Assembly (NCBI RefSeq): GCF_022968135.1
Contig: NZ_JALJRA010000012.1
Coordinates: 62,001-126,000, forward strand
Length of the DNA: 64,000 bases
Direction: 5' to 3'
Origin: Pseudorhizobium tarimense
Lineage (GTDB): Bacteria > Pseudomonadota > Alphaproteobacteria > Rhizobiales > Rhizobiaceae
The position numbers were made by a program, and so were the translations under genes. The notes under the pieces were generated by a model. The model made no database searches. It saw only the letters and a program-made list of their open reading frames with translations, and was not told where the DNA came from. Position 1 is the first letter of the stretch; each line of letters opens with the position of its first letter. Positions 8,973-17,770 of this stretch are shown piece by piece.

Positions 8973-10628
8973 ATGGCAGTCGCAGGAACAACCACGGGGG
9001 GGCTGGCTGAGCCCGGCATTCTCGATCGAGAACGCATCATCGCAAAACCAGGCTTCAATCGGTGGCTGGTGCCGCCGGCGGCGCTGGCAATTCATCTTTG
9101 CATCGGCATGGCGTACGGCTTCAGCGTTTTCTGGCTGCCGCTGTCGCGCGCGCTCGGTGCCGATACGCCGGCCGCCTGTGCCGACATGAACCTCATCGGC
9201 GCACTCTTCACCACGACCTGCAACTGGCGCGTGGCCGACCTCGGCTGGATCTACACGCTGTTCTTCGTTCTTCTCGGCTGCTCGGCGGCGATCTGGGGCG
9301 GCTGGCTTGAGCGGGCGGGTCCGCGCAAGGCAGGCTTCGTTGCCGCCTGCTGCTGGTGCGGCGGCATTTTTGTCGCGGCGGTTGGCGTGATTACGCACCA
9401 GCTGTGGCTGATGTGGCTGGGCGCGGGCGTTATCGGCGGCATCGGCCTCGGCCTCGGCTATATCTCTCCGGTGTCGACGCTGATCAAATGGTTCCCGGAC
9501 CGCCGCGGCATGGCAACAGGCATGGCGATCATGGGCTTCGGCGGCGGTGCGATGATCGGCGCGCCACTCGCCAACATCCTGATGAACACCTTCAAGACAG
9601 ATACCTCGGTCGGCGTCTGGCAGACCTTCGTCACGATGGCGATCATCTACTTCGTGTTCATGGTCGGCGGTGCGTTCGGCTACCGCATTCCGCCAGCCGG
9701 CTGGCGTCCGGAGGGCTGGACCCCGCCGGTGGCCAAGAACACAATGATCACCACGCGTCACGTGCATCTGCGCAATGCTCACAAGACGAAGCAGTTCTGG
9801 CTGATCTGGGCGGTTCTCTGCCTCAACGTCTCGGCTGGTATCGGCGTTATCGGTATGGCTTCGCCGATGCTGCAGGAAATCTTTGCCGGTTCGCTGATCG
9901 GCCTTCCGGGTCTGACCTTCTCGCAGCTCGATCCGGGCCAGAAGGCGCAGATTGCCGCAATCGCCGCGGGCTTCGCCGGGCTTCTCTCACTGTTCAACAT
10001 CGGCGGGCGCTTCTTCTGGGCATCGCTCTCAGACAAGATCGGTCGAAAGAATACCTACTTCGCTTTCTTCATCATCGGCATCATCCTCTACGCCGCAGCT
10101 CCGACGCTTGCCGACATGGGCAGCAAGGCGCTCTTCGTTCTGGCTTTCGGCATCATCCTGTCGATGTATGGCGGTGGCTTCGCGACCATCCCTGCCTACC
10201 TGGCCGATATCTTCGGCACGCAGTTCGTGGGCGCGATCCACGGCCGCCTGCTGACCGCCTGGGCGACCGCCGGCATCGTCGGCCCAGTGGTGGTCAACTA
10301 CATACGTGAGGCCCAGATCGCTGCCGGTGTGGCGCCGGGACCGGCTCTCTACACCGGCACGATGTATATCCTTGCCGGCATGCTGGCGCTCGGACTGATT
10401 GCAAATGCGTTCATCCGGCCGCTCCCGGAGAAGTGGTTCATGTCGGAGGAAGAGGTTGCTTCGCTGCAGGCAAAGACTGCGGCTGCCAATGCTGGCCCGA
10501 CCGGTTCCTTCGGGATCGGCAAGGGTGGCATGGACGCCAAGGCGCTTGCCGCCTGGGCCGTTGTCGGCATCCCGCTGCTGTGGGGAGTGTGGGTGACGCT
10601 GAAGAGCAGCCTGGCTATCTTCGGCTGA
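8973..10628 (+). CDS. MFS transporter, oxalate/formate antiporter (OFA) family
   Basis: A 551-residue inner-membrane carrier with about 12-14 hydrophobic segments. Loops carry MFS motifs such as WFPDRRGMATGMAIMGFGGG and SLSDKIGRKNTYFAF. A strong AAGGAGGG precedes the ATG at 8973, which I prefer to the earlier GTG/TTG-type start at 8946. It follows fdsD by 71 bp in the same direction and is closed by a hairpin, so it may belong to the fds transcription unit or have its own promoter. Import of formate or a related anion is an inference from context; other members transport different monocarboxylates. The C-terminal segment adds a further predicted helix (AWAVVGIPLLWGVWVTLK). Confidence 0.85.
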   Translation: MAVAGTTTGGLAEPGILDRERIIAKPGFNRWLVPPAALAIHLCIGMAYGFSVFWLPLSRALGADTPAACADMNLIGALFTTTCNWRVADLGWIYTLFFVLLGCSAAIWGGWLERAGPRKAGFVAACCWCGGIFVAAVGVITHQLWLMWLGAGVIGGIGLGLGYISPVSTLIKWFPDRRGMATGMAIMGFGGGAMIGAPLANILMNTFKTDTSVGVWQTFVTMAIIYFVFMVGGAFGYRIPPAGWRPEGWTPPVAKNTMITTRHVHLRNAHKTKQFWLIWAVLCLNVSAGIGVIGMASPMLQEIFAGSLIGLPGLTFSQLDPGQKAQIAAIAAGFAGLLSLFNIGGRFFWASLSDKIGRKNTYFAFFIIGIILYAAAPTLADMGSKALFVLAFGIILSMYGGGFATIPAYLADIFGTQFVGAIHGRLLTAWATAGIVGPVVVNYIREAQIAAGVAPGPALYTGTMYILAGMLALGLIANAFIRPLPEKWFMSEEEVASLQAKTAAANAGPTGSFGIGKGGMDAKALAAWAVVGIPLLWGVWVTLKSSLAIFG

Positions 10629-10641
10629 TATAGTGAAAATG

Positions 10642-10664
10642 AAGGCGGCAAGCGCGCCGCCTTT
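10642..10664 (+). terminator. Hairpin terminator after the MFS gene
   Basis: AAGGCGGC pairs perfectly with GCCGCCTT around a six-base loop, 14 bp after the MFS stop. Only three T residues follow, so termination may be partial. Confidence 0.65.
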
Positions 10665-10723
10665 GACAGGGTCACATCGGCATCGGCCTGAGCCTAGCAC
10701 TGCCCAAAAGACCTAGAAATGAG

Positions 10724-10745
10724 AAGGCCGCCCGAGGCGGCCTTT
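10724..10745 (-). terminator. Terminator of the cheW-chemoreceptor pair
   Basis: A perfect 9-bp stem (AAGGCCGCC/GGCGGCCTT) with a CGA loop lies 27 bp beyond the cheW stop. It is nearly symmetric and could stop transcription from both sides, separating the convergent MFS gene and cheW. Confidence 0.75.
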
Positions 10746-10771
10746 CGATACTCCAGGATGTGGTTGACCGA

Positions 10772-11251
10772 TCAGGCGGCCAGATCCTCAACTTCTGTGC
10801 CCTTGAACATCTTTGCGAGGTTCAGGAAGCAGATCATGCCGTTCTCGTTGGCGATGATACCTTCGGAGAAGGACTTGTCGAAAGAAGCAGAGATTTCCGG
10901 GACCGGCTGAACCTGGCTTGCCGGGATCGTCAGGATGTCGGACACCTGGTCGACCAGCATGCCAATGACCATGTTGTGAACTTCCGCCACGACGATCGCG
11001 CTGCGCTCGGTTGCAACTGCGCTCTTCATGCCGAGCTTCTGCGCGAGGTCGATGATCGGGATCACGGAGCCGCGCAGATTCATGACGCCGATCACGTCGG
11101 ACGGGGCATGCGGAATCGGCGTCGACGGTGCCCAGCCGCGGATTTCGCGGATGGTTGTCGTCTTGACGCAGAACTCCTGGTCGTGGAGGCGGAACGCAAT
11201 GATCTCAAGCGTTTCGCCGCCGTAGTTCGCAGAACTGGTTGTCGTAGCCAT
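10772..11251 (-). CDS. cheW: Chemotaxis coupling protein CheW
   Basis: This 159-residue protein is a single CheW domain linking receptors to CheA. Typical segments are LEIIAFRLHDQEFCVKTTTI, IREIRGWAP, VIGVMNLRGSVIPIIDL and VDQVSDILTI. The ATG at 11251 overlaps the TAA of the receptor gene by one base (TAATG), which gives tight translational coupling; a longer start at 11266 would overlap more and adds no conserved residues. No cheA, cheY, cheB or cheR is nearby, so the pair feeds a pathway encoded elsewhere. Confidence 0.94.
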   Translation of the reverse strand: MATTTSSANYGGETLEIIAFRLHDQEFCVKTTTIREIRGWAPSTPIPHAPSDVIGVMNLRGSVIPIIDLAQKLGMKSAVATERSAIVVAEVHNMVIGMLVDQVSDILTIPASQVQPVPEISASFDKSFSEGIIANENGMICFLNLAKMFKGTEVEDLAA

Positions 11252-12696
11252 TAGAATTCTTCCCAACTCTCCGGTGCCTGGAGCAAGGCGGCGCTCGACG
11301 CAGCGCGGGCAACCCGGGCCTGAAGCTGCCTTGCCGGTGAGGCGGCTGGCTTCACGTCGTGATGCGATGCTGCCACCTTAGGCGAAGATTGTTGCGCAAA
11401 TCTAAACCGCGCGAGAAGATCGCGCAGAACCTGTGCCTCGCGCGCGAGATTGTAGCGTGCGGCCGTCGTCTCCTCGACCATCGCAGCGTTACGCTGCGTG
11501 TTCTGGTCCATCGTGTTGACGGCGTGGCTGACCTCCCGCAGGGCGGTGGCCTGCTCTCGGGATGCTTCGATAGCAGAGACATTGGTGTTGATCTCCGCCA
11601 CCTGCTCGACAATCTCCTCCAGTGCCTTCCCGGTCTGGCCGACGAGCGACACACCGCGGGACACCTGCTCCGTGGAGGTGGTGATCAGCGTCTTGATCTC
11701 CCGCGCGGCCTTTGCCGACCGCTGGGCAAGCTCACGCACTTCTTGGGCCACAACTGCGAAGCCCTTGCCGGCTTCCCCGGCGCGGGCCGCTTCCACCCCG
11801 GCGTTCAGTGCCAGGAGATTTGTCTGGAAGGCAATCTCATCGATGACGCCGATGATGCTGCTGATTTGTTCGGATGATGTTTCGATCTGCCCCATTGCAC
11901 CGACGGCGCTGCGAACCACTTCGCCGGATTGCTCTGCACCCTTGCGGGTTCTGCCGACGAGCGATCCGGCTTCCTCCGCGCGCTTTGCGCTATCGGCGAC
12001 AGTCTGGCTTATTTCTTCCAAGGCCGCGGCGGTTTCTTCCACCGCTGCCGCCTGCTGTTCTGTGCGCTTTGCCAGACCATCGGAGGCCTGGCGGATTTCG
12101 CCGGAGCCGGCGGCGAGGCCCTCCGCGTTTTCACCTACGGTGCGCATTGCCTCCCGCAGTCTTGCGATCGCAGCGTTGAAGTCCACGCGGATCTTGTCGA
12201 GGCTCGAGATGAAGGGCTTGTCGATGTCGCAGGTCAGGTTGCCCTCTGCCAGCCCCGTGGGGCCTGCAGCAATCTCGTCGACTGCCCGGGCACGCTCCGT
12301 GACGTCGGTCGCAAATTTGACAATCTTGAAGACCTTACCGTCGGCATCGAGGATCGGGTTGTAAGATGCCTGGATCCAGACCGCCTTGCCGTTCTTGCCG
12401 ATCCGCTTGAACTCGTCGGCCTTCGGAACGCCCTGGGCGAGCTCGCGCCAGAACTGGCGGTAGTCTTCACTCTCGCTGAGCGAGGGCTCGCAGAACATGC
12501 GGTGATGGCGGCCGACGATCTCGGAGAGCTGGTACCCGAGGCAGTCGAGGAAGTTCTGGTTTGCAGAGAGGATCTCTCCGGTCGGTTTGAACTCAATAAC
12601 AGCCTGAGTGCGAGATATTGCTTCGATCTTCCCTTGATCCTCGGCGGCCTTCATCTTTGCTGCGGTAATATCGCTGGCGATCTTGACGACCTTCAC
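11251..12696 (-). CDS. Soluble PAS-containing methyl-accepting chemotaxis protein (intact 3' part of a frameshifted gene)
   Basis: This 481-residue open frame holds a complete PAS domain (about 20-130), a HAMP-like stretch ([10 protein letters not shown] near 155) and the MCP signalling hairpin, whose tip reads [20 protein letters not shown], followed by [13 protein letters not shown]. There is no transmembrane helix, so the receptor would be cytoplasmic. The C-terminus is SWEEF, which matches the xWExF pentapeptide that tethers CheR/CheB. The GTG at 12696 is probably not the real start: the preceding bases encode the end of another PAS domain in a different frame, so this is the surviving part of a gene that began near 13027. 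cheW follows with a one-base overlap. Confidence 0.85.
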   Translation of the reverse strand: MKVVKIASDITAAKMKAAEDQGKIEAISRTQAVIEFKPTGEILSANQNFLDCLGYQLSEIVGRHHRMFCEPSLSESEDYRQFWRELAQGVPKADEFKRIGKNGKAVWIQASYNPILDADGKVFKIVKFATDVTERARAVDEIAAGPTGLAEGNLTCDIDKPFISSLDKIRVDFNAAIARLREAMRTVGENAEGLAAGSGEIRQASDGLAKRTEQQAAAVEETAAALEEISQTVADSAKRAEEAGSLVGRTRKGAEQSGEVVRSAVGAMGQIETSSEQISSIIGVIDEIAFQTNLLALNAGVEAARAGEAGKGFAVVAQEVRELAQRSAKAAREIKTLITTSTEQVSRGVSLVGQTGKALEEIVEQVAEINTNVSAIEASREQATALREVSHAVNTMDQNTQRNAAMVEETTAARYNLAREAQVLRDLLARFRFAQQSSPKVAASHHDVKPAASPARQLQARVARAASSAALLQAPESWEEF

Positions 12697-13027
12697 GACC
12701 TTGCCGCGGCGGATGACCGGATTATAGGAAGCTTGGATCCAGATCTCCGGCCGCCCTTGCCGATGCGCTTGAAGGCGCTAGAGAAGGATTCGCCGGTCCC
12801 AAGCCAAGCCCAGAAGTTCTTGTAGTCCTGCGAGGCGGCAAGGGCAGGCTCGCAGAACATGCTGTGATGCTTGCCTACAATTTCCGGCAGGTCGTAGCCG
12901 ATTGCGTTGCAGAAGTTCTCGTTGGCTACGAGGATATGGCCAGAGACATCGAATTCGATAATGGCTTGCGATTTTGAGAAGGCTGCCAGGACAGCATGAC
13001 TGTCGAGCCGAGTGACAGAAACGGCAT
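12697..13027 (-). pseudogene. Frameshifted N-terminal PAS segment of the chemoreceptor
   Basis: An ATG at 13027 is preceded by GGAG at good spacing and encodes MPFLSLGS. The sequence then continues in another frame as DSHAVLAAFSKSQAIIEF and on through a PAS domain to FKRIGKGGR. It then must shift again to read [16 protein letters not shown] and join the intact receptor. Both breaks (near 13002-13006 and 12745-12752) are explained by the loss of one base each, next to short G runs. The middle frame has no ATG, GTG or TTG of its own in a sensible place. Either the gene is recently broken or these are sequencing errors. Confidence 0.75.
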
Positions 13028-13234
13028 ATAAATGCTCCAGGATGAAGGGACTTCTCAGATGCGTGGCCCAACAGCTTGCGCGTCGCTCTTGGGTTGATCA
13101 CGACCTGGGAAACGAGGGCGAGAGAGGTTCACTGCGCCGGCTCCGCCATTCGGATCATGCTGAACATAGGGTGAAGATGCCCGGCAACGATTTTCGTCCG
13201 CCAGCGTGCGCGCTCGGGGCCGAAGCCGCGCCTT

Positions 13235-16200
13235 CTAGTACTCGCGCTCGTAAAATATGCCGGCTGTCCCGCCTTCGGTGCCGGCTCCTGCTTTGAGCTT
13301 CACGCCGCGGCCGATGTCGAGGTTGATGGTAGCCTGAGCGCCGGCAGCGCCGCCCTGCTCCAACTGCAGGTAGGTTCGGTCGTTAAGGTAGCGACCAACC
13401 GAGACCGTGGTTTGGCCTGTGGAGTCGGTGTTGATGTCGAGGTCATCGACGCCCAGATTACTTCGTAGCGTTTGCAGCAGTGACGTGGAGCCACCGCCGG
13501 CAAGCTGACTGACGGCATCGGCAAGCTGGGCGATCTGCAGCGGCGAAAGGCGCGACATCGACTGGCCGAAAATCAGACGGGCTAGGACTTCATCCTGAGG
13601 AAGAGCGGGCGAGGAAGAGAAGCTGATCTCCGGATCATTTGCCAATCCCTCGACATTGACTGTGATCGTTGTCTGAGCCGAAGTTGTCGTTGCCTCCAAA
13701 TCGAGAACGGGAACCAGTCCGCCGCCGAAGGTGATGCGACCAGACGTGAAGTCAAGCCGCTTGGTAAGGATGATGATGCGGCCGCGCCGCATCTCGAAGG
13801 CGCCGGAAACGATGGGTGCAGCCGTCGTGCCGGTGATGGTCAGATCGCCACCCAGTTCCGCGTCGATCCCACGGCCGCGTACGAAAATCCCATTCGGCGC
13901 GTTGAGCGTCAGGTCCAAGCCAAGAGGAACGGAGGTACCTTCCGCCTTTTCCGGCTGCAGCTTGGCGACCTGCTTCACCACTGCGGGCGGCGGGCGACGA
14001 TGGCGGACGTCCACTTCCGCAAGCGATGTCGGCAGTTTCGCCGGAACAGCAATTGCCGCTTCGTCCAATGTCACTGTACCGGCGAGAAGTGGGCCTCCGG
14101 TGAGGGGGCCTGTCAGCGTCAGCGTGCCGTCGGCTGTGGCAGAGACGATCGAACCATCGACATAGGTTGCGTCATCCAGGGTGATCGTGAGGTCGGCCGG
14201 GAAGCCCGAGCCCGGCAGGATGCCGACCGTGCCGGAGACACTGATGTTCCCGCCGGTGGCAAGTTCGCCGGAGAGGTTGGAGATCACCGCCTGATTGCCG
14301 TTGAACGTGACGTTGGCGGTAAGATCCTCGATCGCGATGTTGCGACGGACATCAATCAGCCTTGCACCTGAAGCGCTCGCCGACCCCGTGATGGAGGGCG
14401 CTGAGGGCGTGCCGCTAACCGCAAGGTCGACATTGCCCGTTCCTTCTAGGACGAATCCTTGATTGGCCAGCTGCCCCGCGAGAACCTCAAAGGGAATTCG
14501 GCCCTGGAAGTTGAGGTCCAACGATCGATCGCCTGTCAGCGAGATCGTCCCTCCTCCGGAAAGGGAGAGGCTGCTTTGTCCCGAAAGGCTCGTGTTGAGA
14601 GTAACGCTATCGCCGGCATATTCTCCCGTGGCGCGGACCTGGAGCGGCGAAAGTCCGGCAGATGCTGTCTGTGAAACAGCTGCGTCAGACCAGGTCAGAT
14701 CATAGCGTGCGGTTGGCTGCTCGGGCGTGCCGCCGGCGACGATGTCGCCTGAGATGGTACCACCAGCACCGAGTGCCGGCACGAACGCATTGGCAAGGCT
14801 TGCCGGCACCGAGCCTAGCCTGGCGTTCACGTCGAGCGTCGGCGGCGCGTTCTCATTAAGCACCACGCGCCCATCTGCCGAAACGTCAAGCCCGCCACCG
14901 CCTGCCAAGCGCGTCTCCTCCAAGAGGAGAGTATTGTCGGAAAAGCTGCCCGAGGCCTGCAGGTTGAGGGGGCCTACGCCCACGTCCCTCGTTTGCTGCA
15001 GCTGCGCATCCGACCACTCGAGATCGTATTGGATGGAGGGTGCCGTCAGGGATCCCTTCGCACTGATGGTGCCGGAGATAGCTCCGGCGGCATTGATGGC
15101 GGGCACGAACGTGTTGATCAGGCTCGCGGGCAGCCTGTCGATCTCGGCCCGCACATCGAGCCCTTGGCCGACCGTTCCGGTGACGCTGATCTCGCCATCA
15201 CCAGTCGCCAGCGTCAGGTCGGAGAGGCGCGCGCCGCCATCGACGACGGTGACCGTGGTCGGAGACGCAAGACGGAGCTGGATGCCGCGGGGGGCCGCAG
15301 CAAAGCTCTGCAGCGCAACCGTAAGCTCTTCCCCTGTGCGGACCGTCGCCTCGGCGGTGAGCGGGGCATCATCATACTGAGCCTCGAGGGCGACCTCAGT
15401 CGCGCCGTTCTCGTAATTGAAATCGAGATCGAGTGCGGTAACAGCTGCCGTCTCCGTTCCAATGCGCGCCGCCCGAATGGTTCCGTCTGCCGCCAGCTGC
15501 GAGATGTCCGGGATCGTCAGGTCCACCGTCGGTTCTACGACTGCCAGCTGGCCCCGGCTGATGCGGCTGCCGGTCGCCTGAACGGTTGCTGAAGTGGCAT
15601 TCTCGCCCTTTGTGAAGGTTACGCTGCCGCTCAGGTCCCCCTCCGCTTCTTGCGCAGCAAGGGCTGCGAGGAGCGAAACATCGGGGAACTCAAAATTGAT
15701 CGTGCCTTCGGGGACAAAACCGGGAGAGAAGCTCAAGGCGCCGTTCAAACGATTCGGACCAACTTCGGCTTCGATCTCCGGAGCAACCGTTCTGCCGTCG
15801 GACGAAACAAGATCGGCATTGATGCGGAGCGGCTGGCCATCGATTGTGCCCGTGGCGGCTATCTCTCCGCTCGGAGATTGCGGATCAGCGGTGCCATTTA
15901 CCGTCACCTGCAGATCCTCCAGCGCCCGCCCCGCCAGTCGCGCCTCGGCAGAGTTGACGACGGCGTTGACGGAAAGCACGTTGAGTGGCCCTTGCGCTGA
16001 GAGCTCGAACCCGGCTGCCCCCCCGGCATTCTCCACCCAGCGCCCGATTTCGGGAATGCGACCGGCGAGATTGGCAGTCAGCTGCTTGTCTTGCAGGCTG
16101 GCGCTGCCATGCGCTTCAATCGCGTTGGACGTGAGGACGATGTTTTCGACCGTCATGTTTCCTTCGCCCGTCCGCTCGACATAGCCTTCCGCGGTGATCT

Positions 16201-17731
16201 TGTTTTCAAACCGCCCTGCCAGTGTCGGCGGCAGAGCGGCGGGATCCGCCGTCAGGCGGAAGTTGCCGCTGACCTGCTGCGTGGCGGTGTTGTAGGCGCC
16301 GCTGACCGTGCCGCTGACGCGCCCACTGTCGAAGGTTGAGGCATCAAGACCGATCGCCGGGAGGTCGAGCCGCAGAGGAGCGTCAAGGGTTACCGGCCCC
16401 TGCACAACGCGGTCGATTTGCTCGTCGGCAAAATCCGTTTCCCCGACGCGGAGCCGGGTGCGTATGCTTCCGGACCTCTCGGCGATGTTCAAGTCTTCGC
16501 TTTCGGCTTGCAACCGGATCTGCCGGAAGCTGCCGAAGGGCAGGTCGGCGGCCGGTATGGCTGCCGTGGCGTTGAATCGGGCGGAGGTTGCTGCACCGTT
16601 CAGCGTAAAGTTGATGGTGTCGACGGTGAATTCGCTCTGCTGTCCGGCAACCGGCCAAGCAATCTGAACCGGGCCATTGGTGCCGGTCAGGCTTGCGGTA
16701 AGGCTGTTCTCGCCCTTGGGGTCCCAGACGCCCGAGGCCACGCCGTTCACGGCATCCGAGCTAATTTCGCCGCTGTCGATCGCGATGCGTCCGGCAGGGC
16801 TGACGTTGGCAGCGACATCGATCGACGTGGCCCCCTGAAACAGCGGACGCAGCGCCGGTGGCAGAAGCTCAGCCAGTTGGCCGCCGCCGGTCACGGCAAT
16901 GCTTCGGCTGCCGTCGGGCAGCATCATGTGCTTGGCGTTGACGTCGATCACCTGCTCGCCGCTGACGCTGCCGGTTAGGTCGCCGCTCCAGTCGGATAAT
17001 GGGCCCTGGCCCTGAAGCGCCAGATCAACCGCCGGTGCGCCGGGAAGACGCAGCAGCCGGGCGAGAAGTCCGCCCTCGGGCTCCGACACAGTGGCGTCGA
17101 TCGAAAGGCGGTTCTCCGCCGGCGCATACAGCAGGTCCACCGATGCGCGTGCATCCGGTTCATCCTTGCGCCGCGCCTGAAGGTCGACGGCAATGTCTGG
17201 GCCGGTCGCGTCGATCGAGCCCTGGAGGGAAAGAGAAGAGTCGCGGCCACTCAGTGCAGGTCCGAGATCGATGTCCGGCATGTGGATCTGCGCCACCTTG
17301 ACTCCGACCGGCAGCGAGAAGCCGGAGCCGGATTCGTTCGTCACGGGCTCGGTCACTTCCGATGGCTCCGGTGCCCGCAACACGTTGATGTCGCGAACCG
17401 AGACATTTTCCGCGCGAAAGACGCCGTTCAGCAGCGCAGTTGGCGACCAGTCGACATCGATGCCGCTCAGGTGAGCGTAGGGGCCTTGGCTGTCGGAGAG
17501 GGTCAGTTCATCAAGATGCAGGTCACCGCTCAACAAGCCTTCGGGCCGCGAAATAGTAACGGTGCGGTCGGGGGTGGAAATGATCTGCGACACACGTTCT
17601 GCCGCAATCCTGCCGCCGACGGGGGTGAGGCCGACGAACAGCACGACGCCTAGCCCCATCAGGAGAAGGATGGCCAGAGCGGCCCCAACGATCATCGCGA
17701 TCCATTTCAGCAAGGGAACCATCACCGTCAC
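13235..17731 (-). CDS. tamB: Translocation and assembly module inner-membrane protein TamB (DUF490)
   Basis: A very large protein (1498 residues) with one N-terminal membrane helix (about residues 5-35) followed by a long, repetitive beta-rich periplasmic region. It ends in the conserved DUF490/TamB C-terminus (LDFTSGRITFGGGLVPVLDL, later LARLIFGQSMSRLSPLQIA and GRYLNDRTYLQLEQG). TamB spans the periplasm as a hydrophobic groove and works with TamA in outer-membrane biogenesis, including autotransporter insertion and phospholipid transport. tamA lies 39 bp upstream. I keep the GTG at 17731; an ATG nine bases further in (17722) is equally plausible because neither has a clear ribosome-binding site. 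Confidence 0.93.
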   Translation of the reverse strand: MTVMVPLLKWIAMIVGAALAILLLMGLGVVLFVGLTPVGGRIAAERVSQIISTPDRTVTISRPEGLLSGDLHLDELTLSDSQGPYAHLSGIDVDWSPTALLNGVFRAENVSVRDINVLRAPEPSEVTEPVTNESGSGFSLPVGVKVAQIHMPDIDLGPALSGRDSSLSLQGSIDATGPDIAVDLQARRKDEPDARASVDLLYAPAENRLSIDATVSEPEGGLLARLLRLPGAPAVDLALQGQGPLSDWSGDLTGSVSGEQVIDVNAKHMMLPDGSRSIAVTGGGQLAELLPPALRPLFQGATSIDVAANVSPAGRIAIDSGEISSDAVNGVASGVWDPKGENSLTASLTGTNGPVQIAWPVAGQQSEFTVDTINFTLNGAATSARFNATAAIPAADLPFGSFRQIRLQAESEDLNIAERSGSIRTRLRVGETDFADEQIDRVVQGPVTLDAPLRLDLPAIGLDASTFDSGRVSGTVSGAYNTATQQVSGNFRLTADPAALPPTLAGRFENKITAEGYVERTGEGNMTVENIVLTSNAIEAHGSASLQDKQLTANLAGRIPEIGRWVENAGGAAGFELSAQGPLNVLSVNAVVNSAEARLAGRALEDLQVTVNGTADPQSPSGEIAATGTIDGQPLRINADLVSSDGRTVAPEIEAEVGPNRLNGALSFSPGFVPEGTINFEFPDVSLLAALAAQEAEGDLSGSVTFTKGENATSATVQATGSRISRGQLAVVEPTVDLTIPDISQLAADGTIRAARIGTETAAVTALDLDFNYENGATEVALEAQYDDAPLTAEATVRTGEELTVALQSFAAAPRGIQLRLASPTTVTVVDGGARLSDLTLATGDGEISVTGTVGQGLDVRAEIDRLPASLINTFVPAINAAGAISGTISAKGSLTAPSIQYDLEWSDAQLQQTRDVGVGPLNLQASGSFSDNTLLLEETRLAGGGGLDVSADGRVVLNENAPPTLDVNARLGSVPASLANAFVPALGAGGTISGDIVAGGTPEQPTARYDLTWSDAAVSQTASAGLSPLQVRATGEYAGDSVTLNTSLSGQSSLSLSGGGTISLTGDRSLDLNFQGRIPFEVLAGQLANQGFVLEGTGNVDLAVSGTPSAPSITGSASASGARLIDVRRNIAIEDLTANVTFNGNQAVISNLSGELATGGNISVSGTVGILPGSGFPADLTITLDDATYVDGSIVSATADGTLTLTGPLTGGPLLAGTVTLDEAAIAVPAKLPTSLAEVDVRHRRPPPAVVKQVAKLQPEKAEGTSVPLGLDLTLNAPNGIFVRGRGIDAELGGDLTITGTTAAPIVSGAFEMRRGRIIILTKRLDFTSGRITFGGGLVPVLDLEATTTSAQTTITVNVEGLANDPEISFSSSPALPQDEVLARLIFGQSMSRLSPLQIAQLADAVSQLAGGGSTSLLQTLRSNLGVDDLDINTDSTGQTTVSVGRYLNDRTYLQLEQGGAAGAQATINLDIGRGVKLKAGAGTEGGTAGIFYEREY

Positions 17732-17770
17732 GTCCGATAGTATTGCGGTCTGGTCAGCAAAGCCGACCTG

